The notes: a model not told the origin generated them from the sequence alone. A DNA stretch of 64,000 nucleotides from Slackia piriformis YIT 12062 (GCF_000296445.1 NZ_JH815199.1:62001-126000); one strand, 5' to 3'; positions 29,205 through 38,668 are shown, numbered from the stretch's first letter. Numbers and translations: made by a program.

Positions 29205-30539
29205 ATGCTCAGCGAACGAATGCTTACAAGCGCGGTGCGTATGTGCGCATCGCGCTTCATGAAGATAGACCCCTGCTCTGATGCGCGTATCCCTGGACCC
29301 AAGCCGGGCCAGCCGTATATGCTCTACATCCACATTCCTTTCTGCGAACGATTGTGCCCGTACTGCTCGTTCAATCGCTTCCCGTTTTCGGAAGATTACG
29401 CTCTGCCGTATTTCGCCAACCTTCGTCGCGAAATGATGATGCTCAAAGAGCTCGGCTACGATTTCGATTCCGTCTACATTGGCGGAGGTACGCCAACCAT
29501 CGTCCTTGGTGAGCTGTGCGACATCATAGACATGGCGAAGTCCGAGTTTTCCATCAAAGAGGTGTCCTGCGAAACCAATCCGAATCATCTGATTCCCGAA
29601 TACCTGGAGCGTTTGCAGGGTCGTGTTGACCGTATGAGCGTGGGTGTCCAGAGCTTCGATGACGGCCTTTTGAAGCAGATGGATCGCTACGACAAGTACG
29701 GAAGCGGCGAGAGCACCCTGGAGGCTATCAAGGTGGCCGCGCCGTACTTCAAATCGCTTAACGTGGACATGATTTTTAACTTCCCGGCGCAGACCGAGGA
29801 GATTCTTCGTCGCGATTTGGAAATGGTGCTTGAAAGCGGCACGAGCCAGACTACGTTCTATCCCCTTATGGCATCTCCTTCGGTGGAAAAGTCCCTTGCC
29901 GCCACCGTGGGGAAGGTTGACTACAACCGCGAGAGGCATTTTTACGAGATTATTTGCGACACCTTGGCAGGCGGTGGCAACTCCCCATTCATCCATGGCA
30001 GCGCATGGACGTTCAATAAACGTCCCGAAGGCAATTTGTCGGACGCTCGCGGGGGCCAGATGATTGACGAGTATATTGTCGATTACGAGGAGTATCCCGC
30101 AATTGGCAGCGGCGGCATGACGTATTTGGGCGACACCCAATACGTTAACACCTTCAGTGTTCGCGAATACAACGAAGCCATACAGGCGAACCGCATGTCC
30201 GTCATGGGCAAGGCGACGTTTTCCAAGCACAACCGTATGCGCTATCGCTTCATGATGCAGCTTTTCGGCCTTCGATTGGATAAAAAGCAGTGGAAGCGTG
30301 ATTTCGGTTGCAGCGTTGCCCAAGGCCTTCCTGCCGAGTATGCGTTCATGAAGATGTCGGGTGCGTTCGATGTCGACGACGACGAACAAATCACGCTAAC
30401 GCCAAAAGGGCGCTATCTTATGGTCGTCATGATGCGTCAGTTCTTCATCGGCGTAAATAATCTTCGTGACCAAGCGCGCGCCGCACTTCCCGAGGACGAA
30501 CGCGACCTTCTTTTCGGCGCTGGTTGCGCGATGAAATAA
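29205..30539 (+). CDS. HemW-like coproporphyrinogen III oxidase family radical SAM protein
   Basis: 444 residues. The cluster motif CERLCPYC (residues ~48-55) with FNR after it is the CxxxCxxC radical SAM site; IGGGTP, CETNPN and MSVGVQSFDD are HemN/HemW family blocks. It lacks an obvious HemN-specific N-terminal extension, so a HemW-type heme chaperone or related methyltransferase is more likely than a true coproporphyrinogen oxidase. The DNA before the conserved core adds ~40 residues; ATG 29205 is the only good start after purD. Substrate is not decided. Confidence 0.85.
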   Translation: MLSERMLTSAVRMCASRFMKIDPCSDARIPGPKPGQPYMLYIHIPFCERLCPYCSFNRFPFSEDYALPYFANLRREMMMLKELGYDFDSVYIGGGTPTIVLGELCDIIDMAKSEFSIKEVSCETNPNHLIPEYLERLQGRVDRMSVGVQSFDDGLLKQMDRYDKYGSGESTLEAIKVAAPYFKSLNVDMIFNFPAQTEEILRRDLEMVLESGTSQTTFYPLMASPSVEKSLAATVGKVDYNRERHFYEIICDTLAGGGNSPFIHGSAWTFNKRPEGNLSDARGGQMIDEYIVDYEEYPAIGSGGMTYLGDTQYVNTFSVREYNEAIQANRMSVMGKATFSKHNRMRYRFMMQLFGLRLDKKQWKRDFGCSVAQGLPAEYAFMKMSGAFDVDDDEQITLTPKGRYLMVVMMRQFFIGVNNLRDQARAALPEDERDLLFGAGCAMK

Positions 30540-30572
30540 CATCGATTGGGCTATCGGAACAAAGTTCGATGG

Positions 30573-30610
30573 CGGATTCGGAGCGAAATAATGCTTCGAA
30601 TCCGTTTTTT
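30573..30610 (+). terminator. Terminator of the purD-hemW-like unit
   Basis: CGGATTCG...CGAATCCG with inner AGC/GCT pairing, followed by TTTTTT. Confidence 0.85.
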
Positions 30611-30693
30611 CAGGGGATGGCTGCGCGCGCGTGACGAGCGTGTATGCGGCAATATGAGCCAGGGTCGTCCTTTAAAAAAGTCAGAAATTCTTC

Positions 30694-30722
30694 TTGCAAA
30701 GACGAAGAGGTTTCTGTAATAT
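30694..30722 (+). promoter_or_regulatory. tRNA-Phe promoter
   Basis: TTGCAA, 17-base spacer, TAATAT; 23 bases before the tRNA. Confidence 0.75.
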
Positions 30723-30745
30723 ACATACCTGCGCTTAGCGTAACT

Positions 30746-30821
30746 GGTCAGGTAGCTCAGTTGGTAGAGCAGGGGATTGAAAATCCCCGTGCCGGGGGTT
30801 CGAGTCCCTCTCTGACCACCA
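30746..30821 (+). tRNA. tRNA-Phe (GAA anticodon)
   Basis: 76-nt cloverleaf: acceptor GGTCAGG/TCTGACC (one G-T pair), anticodon loop TTGAAAA within GGGGA/TCCCC, T-loop GTTCGAGTC, encoded CCA. Confidence 0.97.
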
Positions 30822-30830
30822 TTGAATTGT

Positions 30831-30858
30831 AAGGCCGCTCATTGAGCGGCCTTTTTTG
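30831..30858 (+). terminator. tRNA-Phe terminator
   Basis: AAGGCCGCTC-ATT-GAGCGGCCTT then TTTT. It sits between convergent units and may stop both. Confidence 0.9.
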
Positions 30859-30878
30859 GTACTACCCGTTATGCGAAA

Positions 30879-31820
30879 CTATTTCTCGTATCGGTAAAAA
30901 CCTTCTCCTGCGTTGACGCCCGTCTTTCCAGCACCAATGCGCTCTTTGAGCATGGCTGCCACCTTGCCCTGAACCGTTTCAGGGTCCGCTGCCAGCGGGT
31001 CCATGATTGCGATGTTGTAGGTCGTGGTTAACCCGACGATATCGAGGATTCTGAATGGGCCGAGGGGTGCGCCCGTTGCAAGCATCCACGTCTTGTCGAT
31101 TGTCTCGGGGTCGGCGACTCCTGTTGCGTACAGAGCCTGCGCCGATTTCAAGAACGGCACAAGCAGGCTGTTCAGGATGTAGCCGGGCTGTTCTTTCTTG
31201 AGGCACAGAGGAATCATGCCAATGGCGTCGGCGAATTTGACCACTTCTTCGTATGGCTGCTGCGCGGTGCCGGCATGCCCCATTATTTCGGCAGTGTTGT
31301 TCCTCCAGATTTCATTGGCGAAATGCAGCGCCAGGTATTTCTCGGGACGTCCTGTTGCTTCGGCGAATGTGCTCGGGAGCATGGTGGAGGAATTCGTAGC
31401 TAGGATGGTCTTTTCGGGAAGGTAGTGCGCGAGCTCGGTATAGAATGCAATTTTCTGTTCCGGATCTTCGGCGATGGCTTCAATTACCAAGTCGGCATCG
31501 TTTGCGGCCTCTTCGTAGCTCGTTGTGAACTTCAGGCTTTCAAAGGCTTTTTTCGCCGCGTCTTTCAGGGAGTCTATTTTTTCCTCTGAAACTTGAGGGC
31601 TTTCGGCCAGTCCGCGGCAGTAGGCGGCCGGATTTGTTTTCATGGCCTCGAGAGTCGTCTCGTATATGTCCAGTAGGCGTTCGAATTTGGGACGAGCTCG
31701 TTCGACTGAGCCTTCGCTGCGCGCCCACACGATAACGTCAAAGCCTTTGTATGCGCTTTGAAAGGCAATTTGGCTCCCTAGAACGCCCGCGCCTGCAACA
31801 ACGACCTTCTTGATGTTCAT
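30879..31820 (-). CDS. 3-hydroxyacyl-CoA dehydrogenase
   Basis: 313 residues; NAD-dependent oxidation of 3-hydroxyacyl-CoA (or 3-hydroxybutyryl-CoA). Rossmann start MNIKKVVVAGAGVLGSQIAFQSA, then VIEAIAED, ATNSSTMLPS and the catalytic His region LALHFANEIWRN; a C-terminal HCDH helical domain (KEQPGYILNSLLVPFL) follows. ATG 31820 is chosen over an upstream in-frame start because it begins at the nucleotide fold and has GAGG upstream. No other beta-oxidation or butyrate genes are adjacent, so the pathway is unclear. Confidence 0.9.
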   Translation of the reverse strand: MNIKKVVVAGAGVLGSQIAFQSAYKGFDVIVWARSEGSVERARPKFERLLDIYETTLEAMKTNPAAYCRGLAESPQVSEEKIDSLKDAAKKAFESLKFTTSYEEAANDADLVIEAIAEDPEQKIAFYTELAHYLPEKTILATNSSTMLPSTFAEATGRPEKYLALHFANEIWRNNTAEIMGHAGTAQQPYEEVVKFADAIGMIPLCLKKEQPGYILNSLLVPFLKSAQALYATGVADPETIDKTWMLATGAPLGPFRILDIVGLTTTYNIAIMDPLAADPETVQGKVAAMLKERIGAGKTGVNAGEGFYRYEK

Positions 31821-31970
31821 GAAGCCTCGCTTTCCGCTCGTCTGCGCGAGCATGAACCGTAAGCGTTTACATATGCGTCAAGCATACGTCTCTTGCATAA
31901 AGAAGGGCGGGTTCTTCCGCAAGCGGGATGGTTTGCGTGACGTGCGGCTTCTAAACTAACTATGCCCAGA

Positions 31971-32010
31971 GAAAAGAAAAGCGGGAGATGCGCTTGGCTG
32001 CATCTCCCGC
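31971..32010 (-). terminator. telA terminator
   Basis: GCGGGAGATGC-8-base loop-GCATCTCCCGC, followed on the minus strand by TTTTCTTTTC. Confidence 0.9.
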
Positions 32011-32019
32011 CGGTTTTTG

Positions 32020-33192
32020 CTAGGCGCGTGGAATCTCGAGCATCTTTTGTTTGAGGTCGGCCTCCATGCGGCGCATCTCGGCTTCGGCCTCGGCGCGTTT
32101 TTGGCGGCCCTCTTTTTGAATCTGGATGACTTCGTCGAAGGTTCTGATCAGCGTTTCATTCGTGTTTTTCAGGGTTTCGATGTCTACGATGCCGCGCTCG
32201 GATTCGCGCGCCACCTCCACGGTGGAGGTGTGCAGCATCTCGGCGTTTTTCTTCAGAAGGTCGTTGGTCATGTTGGTGACGGCATTCTGTGCACGCACCG
32301 CTTCGGCGGAATTCGCGATGCCCAATGCCAGAACCATCTGGCTTTTCCACAGGGGAATGGTGTTCACGATGGTGGTCTGGATTTTTTCCACCATGGTGAC
32401 CTCGTTGTTCTGCACCAGGCGGATCTGCGGCGCGGTTTGCATAGCGATGGTGCGCGTAAGGTCGAGGTCCGAGATCTTCTTCTCGAAGCGCGTGCACATG
32501 GCCTCGAGGTCTTGCGCCGCCTGCGCATCTTCGGCGCGTCCCGTTGCATGTGCTTTGGCCACGAGTTCTTTCAGCTCGACATCGCGCACTTCGGCGAGTT
32601 TCTTCTTGCCTGCCAGAATGTACATCGTCAGCTCTTTGAAGTACATCAGATTGAGGTCGTACATCTTATCGAGCATGGCGGCGTCTTTCATGAGCTTCAT
32701 CTGGTGGCCCTGCAGGGCTCCAACGATTTTATCCACGTTCGCTTCGGCCTTGTCGTATTTGGCACGCATGGACTCGATTTTGTTCGCGCCTTTCTTGAAG
32801 AAGCCGAAGACGCCTTTTTCTTCGGTAGCGTCGAAGCTGCGCAGTTCGACGACCACGCTGCTGATCAGGTCGCCCACCTCGCCCAGGTCTTGCGTGCGCA
32901 CGCTGGCGAGCGCTGATTCGGAGAAGTCTGCCATTTTCTTCTGGGCCCCGGCTCCGTATTGGAGAATCATGCTGGAATCACGCACGTTGATCTGCTGAGA
33001 GAAGTTGTCTACCATGCGTTTTTCTTCGTCGCTCAGCATGCTGTCGTCGAGCGCGGCTGGGGCTTTTTCTTCGGGCGTCGCAACCAGGGTGGGCGCAGGC
33101 GCAGGGGCCGCAGCGTCGCTCATGGTGGGCGTGAGCGTTAGCGTGGGCACGCCGGGGGCCTGCATCTGGTCGTTGTTAAGGAGGTCGCTCAT
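32020..33192 (-). CDS. telA: TelA family (toxic anion resistance) protein
   Basis: 390 residues: a disordered Pro/Ala-rich start, then the TelA domain (~65-385; QYGAGAQKKMADFSESALASVR, EVGDLISSVVVELRSFDATEEKG..., IPLWKSQMVLALGIANS). Family members are cytoplasmic, helical and linked to tellurite and envelope-stress tolerance. ATG 33192 with AGGCAGGA upstream; longer in-frame options run into the neighbour. It follows the xpaC-like gene by 58 bases, as in the Bacillus xpaC-yaaN pair. Confidence 0.9.
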   Translation of the reverse strand: MSDLLNNDQMQAPGVPTLTLTPTMSDAAAPAPAPTLVATPEEKAPAALDDSMLSDEEKRMVDNFSQQINVRDSSMILQYGAGAQKKMADFSESALASVRTQDLGEVGDLISSVVVELRSFDATEEKGVFGFFKKGANKIESMRAKYDKAEANVDKIVGALQGHQMKLMKDAAMLDKMYDLNLMYFKELTMYILAGKKKLAEVRDVELKELVAKAHATGRAEDAQAAQDLEAMCTRFEKKISDLDLTRTIAMQTAPQIRLVQNNEVTMVEKIQTTIVNTIPLWKSQMVLALGIANSAEAVRAQNAVTNMTNDLLKKNAEMLHTSTVEVARESERGIVDIETLKNTNETLIRTFDEVIQIQKEGRQKRAEAEAEMRRMEADLKQKMLEIPRA

Positions 33193-33250
33193 GATATCCT
33201 GCCTTTCGGTTTCGGATGGATGCTCGGGTCGGTTCTGTGCTCGCGTTTTG

Positions 33251-34410
33251 TTAGGGACGCATCTTTGTAAAAGGGTCTTCCACAAGGCCTTCCTGTGCGA
33301 GGACGGTGTGCAAGACCGATATGTCGGTGGAAACGTCCCAAGCCATTTCTTTGAATACGGAGTCGAGAAGCTTCTCGAAAGCTGTGCTGAGCGTATCAAG
33401 CGCCGCCTCGATTTCTTTCTTGGACTTCTGGATGTTCTCTCCTTGGATAGGCTGTGCATCAAGTTCTTTGTATGCATCCAAAAGCTTGACCGTAGTGGGA
33501 AGGTAATAGTCCATCAGTCGGTCAAGGTCATTGATGACCTGGGGGTATTCTTCGGCGCGTTTGAGGATGGTGCGTACGGTGTGCTCTATCTGGTCTATTG
33601 TGCGGGATATATCCTCGCCCGGAATGGCGTCGTTGCTCATGCGAATCTTCGCGACGAATGCCTCGCCGCGCGCGAGCAGGGCTTGCGCTTCGGGGGTTAA
33701 GGCCTGGCTTTGTCCGGATGGGGCATCGACGCTTTGAGCGAGGGCTTCTTGGTGGCGGAGATGCTGCGCTTCAAGCTGAGCGGCGCGGTATTCCCTGTAG
33801 GCGTCGTGCGTCGTGATGAGGAATTGTTCGTCGTCGTCGAACGCAGCTTGCTTGAACATGCTTTTTTCAGCATGGCCTTGAGGTTCTTCATGACGGTTTT
33901 CGACGACGCGGCCGTGCGGGCGGCAAGTTCTTCTACGGTGCAGTATTCGCGCGTGGAAATGATGTCCCTGTACAGCTCGAAAGATTTTGTCAGACGCAGG
34001 CGGCGTATGCCGAAACCGCATAAAACCAGTCCTCCTGCGGCGAATAAAAGAGGAGGTACGAAGAATGCGGCAATCCCGCTCGTGGAAACGATGGCTGCGC
34101 CAAGGAGGAAAGGAACGACTGCAACGCCTCCCCCGATGGCCATGGCGTACCCGATGGCTTTCGAGGGGGTGCTTTTCGCATAGATGGCCTGCATCAGCTG
34201 CTTTTGGCGGCGTTTTTCTTGCTCTTGCTGATATTCGGCTTGCGCCTGCTGCATGCTTCTTGAGGCGTGGGCCAGGCCTTTGCTGATATTCTTCGCAGCA
34301 AGGCCTACGGAATACTCGATGGTCGATTGCAATGCGCTGAAGTCTTGAGAGCTCACGGCGTCTTGCACAGCATCAAAAATCTGGTCTCCGATGTTTTTAG
34401 GCGAGGCCAT
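33251..34410 (-). pseudogene. XpaC-like membrane protein, interrupted by one frameshift
   Basis: Two overlapping minus-strand frames together make one XpaC-type protein. The first (from ATG 34410) has an N-terminal helix-rich part, two membrane segments (AIGGGVAVVPFLLGAAIVST, FFVPPLLFAAGGLVLCGFG) and EELAARTAASSKTVMKNLKAMLKK. It then degenerates into Ser/Thr/Arg-rich shadow translation. The second frame continues exactly there with SMFKQAAFDDDEQFLITTHDAYREYRAAQ and ends KMRP at 33251. The switch is at CTGAAAAAAGC (near 33860): seven A rather than six would restore one frame. It may be a mutation, an assembly error or slippage. XpaC is an envelope-linked protein of unclear function that partners TelA. 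Confidence 0.8.
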
Positions 34411-34528
34411 GGTTGCCTCCTCGGCTCGCTTTTGCGGAATGGTTCGTTTGCGTCAGATTATTGTAGCGTAAGGACTTTACGGGAGCGCAACGCTTCGATT
34501 GCGGCGAGGAATCGTCTCGTTTGTCGCA

Positions 34529-35182
34529 TTACGCGAAATCGAGCAGCTGCGAAGGGTTGTCTATAACGGCATCCGCCGTTTCGCGCAGACGTTCTACCGG
34601 CTGATAACCCCAGCTCACTCCCAGTGCGAAAGCGCCGGCATTGCGAGCCACTTGCATGTCGGTGTCGGCCGAATCCCCTACGAATGCTATGCGCTTTGGA
34701 TCGATGCCGAGCTCGGTTGCTATGAGGAAGAGTCCTTGGGGATCGGGCTTGCGCGGCACGGGGCCTTCGCCGAGTTCGTAATCCATGAGTCCCGGCATAA
34801 AATGATTCATGACCGTTTTTACGCCGCCATCGAACTTGTTGGAGAACACGGCAAGCTTTTTTCCGCGCTGCTTAAGCTCCAGGAGTGCCTCCATCATGCC
34901 GTCGTAAATCGACGTATGCGTTTGTCCGTGCTCGTCGTAAGCCTTTTTCCAGCAAGTGAGGATGCGCTCGACCTCGTCTTGGGGAAGGTCTTGCGGCACG
35001 GCTTGAGAGATGAGAGATCGCAGGCCATTGCCGACCATGGCAAGGATTTCATCGCGAGAGTGGGTTGGGAGCTCGAAGCTTGCGAGCACTTCGTTAGTTA
35101 CCGCGACAAGGTCGGGGAGCGTGTCGAGCAGTGTTCCGTCAAGGTCGAAAACGAATGCGTCGAAAGTTCTACGGGCGGTCAT
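34529..35182 (-). CDS. HAD phosphatase, phosphoglycolate phosphatase-like
   Basis: 217 residues with HAD motif I FDLDGTLLDTLPD, motif II VFSNK, and motif III/IV RKPDP...AFVGDSADTDMQVARNAG; an alpha-helical cap follows motif I. It resembles Gph/PGP-type phosphatases; substrate is not deducible. ATG 35182 overlaps the end of the upstream LuxR gene by 14 bases, so translation is probably coupled. No terminator hairpin is visible downstream. Confidence 0.9.
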   Translation of the reverse strand: MTARRTFDAFVFDLDGTLLDTLPDLVAVTNEVLASFELPTHSRDEILAMVGNGLRSLISQAVPQDLPQDEVERILTCWKKAYDEHGQTHTSIYDGMMEALLELKQRGKKLAVFSNKFDGGVKTVMNHFMPGLMDYELGEGPVPRKPDPQGLFLIATELGIDPKRIAFVGDSADTDMQVARNAGAFALGVSWGYQPVERLRETADAVIDNPSQLLDFA

Positions 35183-36644
35183 GGGACTCCTCCTGGCTTG
35201 AGATTTTCGCGGTGCTCTCCAGGAGCAAGTATAGGTCGCTTTGCGAATGGACTTCCAATTTCGCATAGAGGTTTCGCATATGGGTTTTGACTGTGGAAGT
35301 GCTGAGGACCAGCTTTTTGGCGATGTAGGGGGCGTTGTAGTGTTGCGCGAGCAGACCGAGCACTTCGCGTTCTCGCGCCGTGAGCCTGCGTTGCTGCGCA
35401 AGGGTGTCGCATGCAAGTTCGAGGTTGCCGTTCAACGCAGAGGAGGCGGGTTGAACGAGAGATTGCTCCGGCCTTTCATCTTCGAACATGCCGCTTGCAA
35501 GGAGCGCGGTGATGCTGCCTGCAATTCCTAGCATGACGAACGCTACGAAAACGCCCGCATATGCGGCTTCAGGCAGTATCGATACGAGGAGGGAAAACGG
35601 CGCACGGCCGATAATGAGTACGCCAAGGCCAATTGGCATCAGGGCGAACGAGTTCTTTGTTTTTACGAGGAAGGGCATGAGGATGACGAAGAGCAGGAGC
35701 GTGCGATATGTGGCATCGACGATGGGGACGTAGAAGAACCACAGCGTCTCCGATGCTTGCGCAGCGTAGAAAGCCAGGAGGGACAGCGGGACGATGAGCA
35801 GCTCAAAGAACATGATGCAGCGTTTGTTCCAGAGAAAGCGGATAAGCATGAAGATCAGGCCGCATCCGAGGAGGAGACCGATTGCCATGCTCACTTGAAT
35901 CAAGAATGAAGCAATCGAGTCGCTTTGCTGATCGATCCATGACGACTGCACGGAAATAAAGGGGCCGCGCATGACGAGTGGCGTGAGCAGCAGAACGGCT
36001 GCAATAAGGATGTCGCGTTTTGTTTTCGTCCTGAGTGCCGGGAGGCTTTCGGCGAGAGGATGCGTGTCTTCAGCGCCCGTATTGCTTTCTGTGTCCTCCT
36101 CGGAATTGTGTGACGAAAGAAGCAACCCAACGGAAAGTAGGGGGAGCGTTGCCAGCACGGATTGTCCGATGGCTAGAGAGCAGAACGAGAGAACCGCCAT
36201 CAGGATAGCTGCGACGACAAGGGAAAGGGCGTAGGCATATGCCGCGCGCCGTGCTCCCATGGGGTAAAGGCGTTCTGCCCATAGAACGAAAAGCAGAGCG
36301 CTCGAAAGCCGATAGGCGCTCACTACGACGTTTCTTGAGACGTCTCCGGTTAAAGGGTCGCCCGACTGCATAATAAGGAAGAGGGAAATGCTTGCTGCCG
36401 CACCCACTCCGATCGATAGGAATGGATGCTTATCCATGCGAAATGTTTTGCTTGCTTTACCGAGAACGAAAGCGGCAATCAATAATCCGATGCCCTCAAT
36501 GAGGTATGGAATCGGATGGAAAACTTCGAAGGTGACGTTGCGTACGGCAGGAGTTCGTAACGCCTCCAAGGCAAGCCCCGCGCAAGCGAGCCCTATGACA
36601 ATTGACGCCGCTTGAGGCGTTTCCTTCAAGAATGTTTTCAGCAT
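35169..36644 (-). CDS. Membrane-spanning LuxR-type transcription regulator
   Basis: 491 residues. About a dozen hydrophobic segments fill residues ~10-395; the C-terminal ~65 residues are a LuxR/FixJ helix-turn-helix (LTAREREVLGLLAQHYNAPY, then STSTVKTHMRNLYAKLEVHS). So a membrane sensor half is fused to a DNA-binding half. ATG 36644 follows GGGAGGGAAACC; earlier in-frame starts are not needed. Such regulators are greatly expanded in Eggerthellaceae and often flank and control FAD- or molybdopterin-dependent reductases. Here it faces a Tat-exported flavoprotein across 254 bases, its likely target; ligand unknown. Confidence 0.9.
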   Translation of the reverse strand: MLKTFLKETPQAASIVIGLACAGLALEALRTPAVRNVTFEVFHPIPYLIEGIGLLIAAFVLGKASKTFRMDKHPFLSIGVGAAASISLFLIMQSGDPLTGDVSRNVVVSAYRLSSALLFVLWAERLYPMGARRAAYAYALSLVVAAILMAVLSFCSLAIGQSVLATLPLLSVGLLLSSHNSEEDTESNTGAEDTHPLAESLPALRTKTKRDILIAAVLLLTPLVMRGPFISVQSSWIDQQSDSIASFLIQVSMAIGLLLGCGLIFMLIRFLWNKRCIMFFELLIVPLSLLAFYAAQASETLWFFYVPIVDATYRTLLLFVILMPFLVKTKNSFALMPIGLGVLIIGRAPFSLLVSILPEAAYAGVFVAFVMLGIAGSITALLASGMFEDERPEQSLVQPASSALNGNLELACDTLAQQRRLTAREREVLGLLAQHYNAPYIAKKLVLSTSTVKTHMRNLYAKLEVHSQSDLYLLLESTAKISSQEESHDRP

Positions 36645-36898
36645 GGTTTCCCTCCCATAGCGATTATAGGAAACGTATGACGCTTGCGTTCGCAAGAACG
36701 GCTCGACTCTTGCTCTCATTTCGAATTCATCCTGTTTGTAGTAGACGACGTGAGGCAAAACCGTAGTTCAGACCGTTGGTGGTACGCGGAATGCATTATC
36801 GGTGTCATAGAGTTTCGCCTGTCGAGGTGTTTGCTCGAGGTGATTTGCCACCTTGAGCAAAGCGCTCGAAAGAATACTTGGAGATACAAGGAGGGGCT
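36645..36898. promoter_or_regulatory. Divergent control region, LuxR regulator and FAD reductase
   Basis: 254 bases without a gene. It contains an inverted repeat CTTGCG-TT-CGCAAG (36683-36696) with the overlapping CGTTC-GCAA-GAACG, close to the regulator's start, a candidate operator or leader hairpin. Ribosome sites of both genes lie at its edges. Confidence 0.5.
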
Positions 36899-38587
36899 AT
36901 GGAACTCGATCGTCGTCATTTTCTCAAAGGCGCTTTTGCTACGGGCGCTGTTGCTGCTGCGGGCGTAGCGCTTGCCGGCTGTTCGCCTTCCGAATCGGGC
37001 GAAAAACCCGAGTCGGGCGCTACCGAAGGCGGTACTCCGTACCCCGAAGGATTGCAGGCTTCTGACTTCGAGAGCTCGCCTGTAGAGCTCGACCCCATTA
37101 CTAAGTTCTCTGAAGAGAAGACCTACGACGTCGTAGTCGTCGGTGCCGGAACGGGTGGCGTTCCGGCGGCTCTTTCCGCGCTTGAAGAAGGCGCGACGGT
37201 TGCCGTGCTTCAGAAAGAGCCCACGCCGATTGCGCAGGGTGGCACGTGCACGGGCGTGCTGCTCGACGAATCGGACGAACAGGGCGTGATGAACTTCATT
37301 CAGGCCTTCATGGAGGATTGCCATTGGCGCGCCGATCGAGATTTGGCCACCACGTGGGCCAAATACTCGGGTGAGACAATCCGCTGGATGCAAGTGCGTA
37401 CCGCGGAGGCCGGTTTTCCTCCGTACAAAATCCGTCCTACGGCCGTGACTGAATACGAGGACGGTAGCAAATGCTCTCGTCGCTCCATTCTGTTCGGGCC
37501 TAAGCCGTACAACAACGGAAATGCAATTAAGGCGCTAGCCGAGCTAGCCGCCGAAAAAGGCGTCGAGTTCTTCTATAGCACGCCTGGCGTTCAGCTTGTT
37601 ACCGACGAATCCGGGGCAGTGACCGGCGTTGTGGGCAAAAGCGGTACTGACTACATCAAATTCAATGCTACCAAAGGCGTCATTCTTTCGACGGGCGACT
37701 ACCAGAACAACCAGAGCTTGATAGAGCGCTACTGCCCCGATGTGAAAGACTTCGACCGCAAGCAGACCAACAAGACGGGCGACGGCATCATGATGGCTAT
37801 GGCAATCGGCGGTACGTTCGTTCCCGTGGGACATTCTCATATGATGCACGATTTCGATTCGGGCCCGATGTATAACGAGCCGTTTTTGACGGTCAACGAA
37901 AACGGCGAGCGCTTCATGAACGAAGACGCTGAATTCGAACAGCTCAACTGCGTTTTGCGCTATCAGCCCAAGCCTGGCTGGTATAGTCAAATCTTCGACG
38001 ACAACTATGTTGACCAGGTGACGGAATGGGGCGGCAAACCGACCGATAAAGAAGCGATCAAGGTTTACATGCCCGATGTTGAGATGGATCGCTCTGCGGA
38101 AAGTGGAGCAAACGTCATCGAGGACCTCATTGACACGTATTGCTGCGATACGTTGGACGAACTTGCCGAAAAGCTCGGCATCCCTGCCGACGCGCTGAAG
38201 AAATCTGTCGAGCGCTACAACGAGATGTGCGATGCGGGCTTCGATTCCGATTTCGGCAAGAAGGCGAAGTACCTCAAAAAGATCGAGCAGCCTCCGTATT
38301 GGGGCATTCACAAGCATATCCGCGTGTCCGCCATGTGCGCAGGCGCTGCGGTAAATGGCAATTATCAAGCTCTTGATAAAGACCGCAACGTTATTCCGAA
38401 CCTGTGGATTACGGGATTTTCCGCCGGACAACTATGCGGTCTGCCTGACTGGTCGATGTTCCAGGGAGGAATGTCGGCTGGCCATTGCATGACCACCGGT
38501 CGTATTTGCGGCATTCAGGCAGCTACGGGCGGAAAGCTCGAGCCGACCACGCCCATTACCGAGGCCGATGTTGTTGCGCTAGACTAA
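36899..38587 (+). CDS. Tat-exported FAD-dependent reductase (fumarate reductase flavoprotein-like)
   Basis: 562 residues. A twin-arginine signal (LDRRHFLKGAFATGAVAA) runs into a lipobox-like LAGC. The FAD domain starts at ~75 (YDVVVVGAGTGGVPAALSALEEGATVAVLQK). Other flavoprotein blocks are STGDYQNN, FLTVNENGERFMNEDAEFE and the C-terminal FSAGQLCGLPDWSMFQGGMSAGHCMTTGRICG. No FMN-binding or heme domain is present, so electrons must come from a separate membrane or cytochrome partner not encoded next door. Eggerthellaceae use many such enzymes for anaerobic respiration of organic acceptors; this substrate is unknown. ATG 36899 follows GGAGGGG. Confidence 0.88.
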   Translation: MELDRRHFLKGAFATGAVAAAGVALAGCSPSESGEKPESGATEGGTPYPEGLQASDFESSPVELDPITKFSEEKTYDVVVVGAGTGGVPAALSALEEGATVAVLQKEPTPIAQGGTCTGVLLDESDEQGVMNFIQAFMEDCHWRADRDLATTWAKYSGETIRWMQVRTAEAGFPPYKIRPTAVTEYEDGSKCSRRSILFGPKPYNNGNAIKALAELAAEKGVEFFYSTPGVQLVTDESGAVTGVVGKSGTDYIKFNATKGVILSTGDYQNNQSLIERYCPDVKDFDRKQTNKTGDGIMMAMAIGGTFVPVGHSHMMHDFDSGPMYNEPFLTVNENGERFMNEDAEFEQLNCVLRYQPKPGWYSQIFDDNYVDQVTEWGGKPTDKEAIKVYMPDVEMDRSAESGANVIEDLIDTYCCDTLDELAEKLGIPADALKKSVERYNEMCDAGFDSDFGKKAKYLKKIEQPPYWGIHKHIRVSAMCAGAAVNGNYQALDKDRNVIPNLWITGFSAGQLCGLPDWSMFQGGMSAGHCMTTGRICGIQAATGGKLEPTTPITEADVVALD

Positions 38588-38601
38588 TCAACCAATTTCC
38601 G

Positions 38602-38668
38602 CGCGTCCTTCCCCTCCCCTTTTTCGGACGCGTTTTCGATCGGGGCGTGTCAATTGGCACGCCCCTTT
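38602..38668 (+). terminator. Tandem terminators after the FAD reductase
   Basis: First GCGTCC...GGACGCGTTTT (38602-38636), then GGGGCGTG-TCAATTGG-CACGCCCC-TTTCTT (38642-38671). The remaining ~235 bases to nagB hold no supported gene. Confidence 0.75.

Noticed and set aside
26430-30389. A 1319-codon open frame on the minus strand across purA, purD and the HemW-like gene
   Set aside because: It is the antisense of three well-identified genes; its translation is His/Ala/Val-rich with no domain. Long antisense frames are expected at this GC content.
33848-33868. Canonical -1 programmed frameshift at AAAAAAG in xpaC
   Set aside because: The heptamer is not in the X XXY YYZ phase (frame is CTG AAA AAA GCA), so the P-site would mispair; mutation or transcriptional slippage is likelier.
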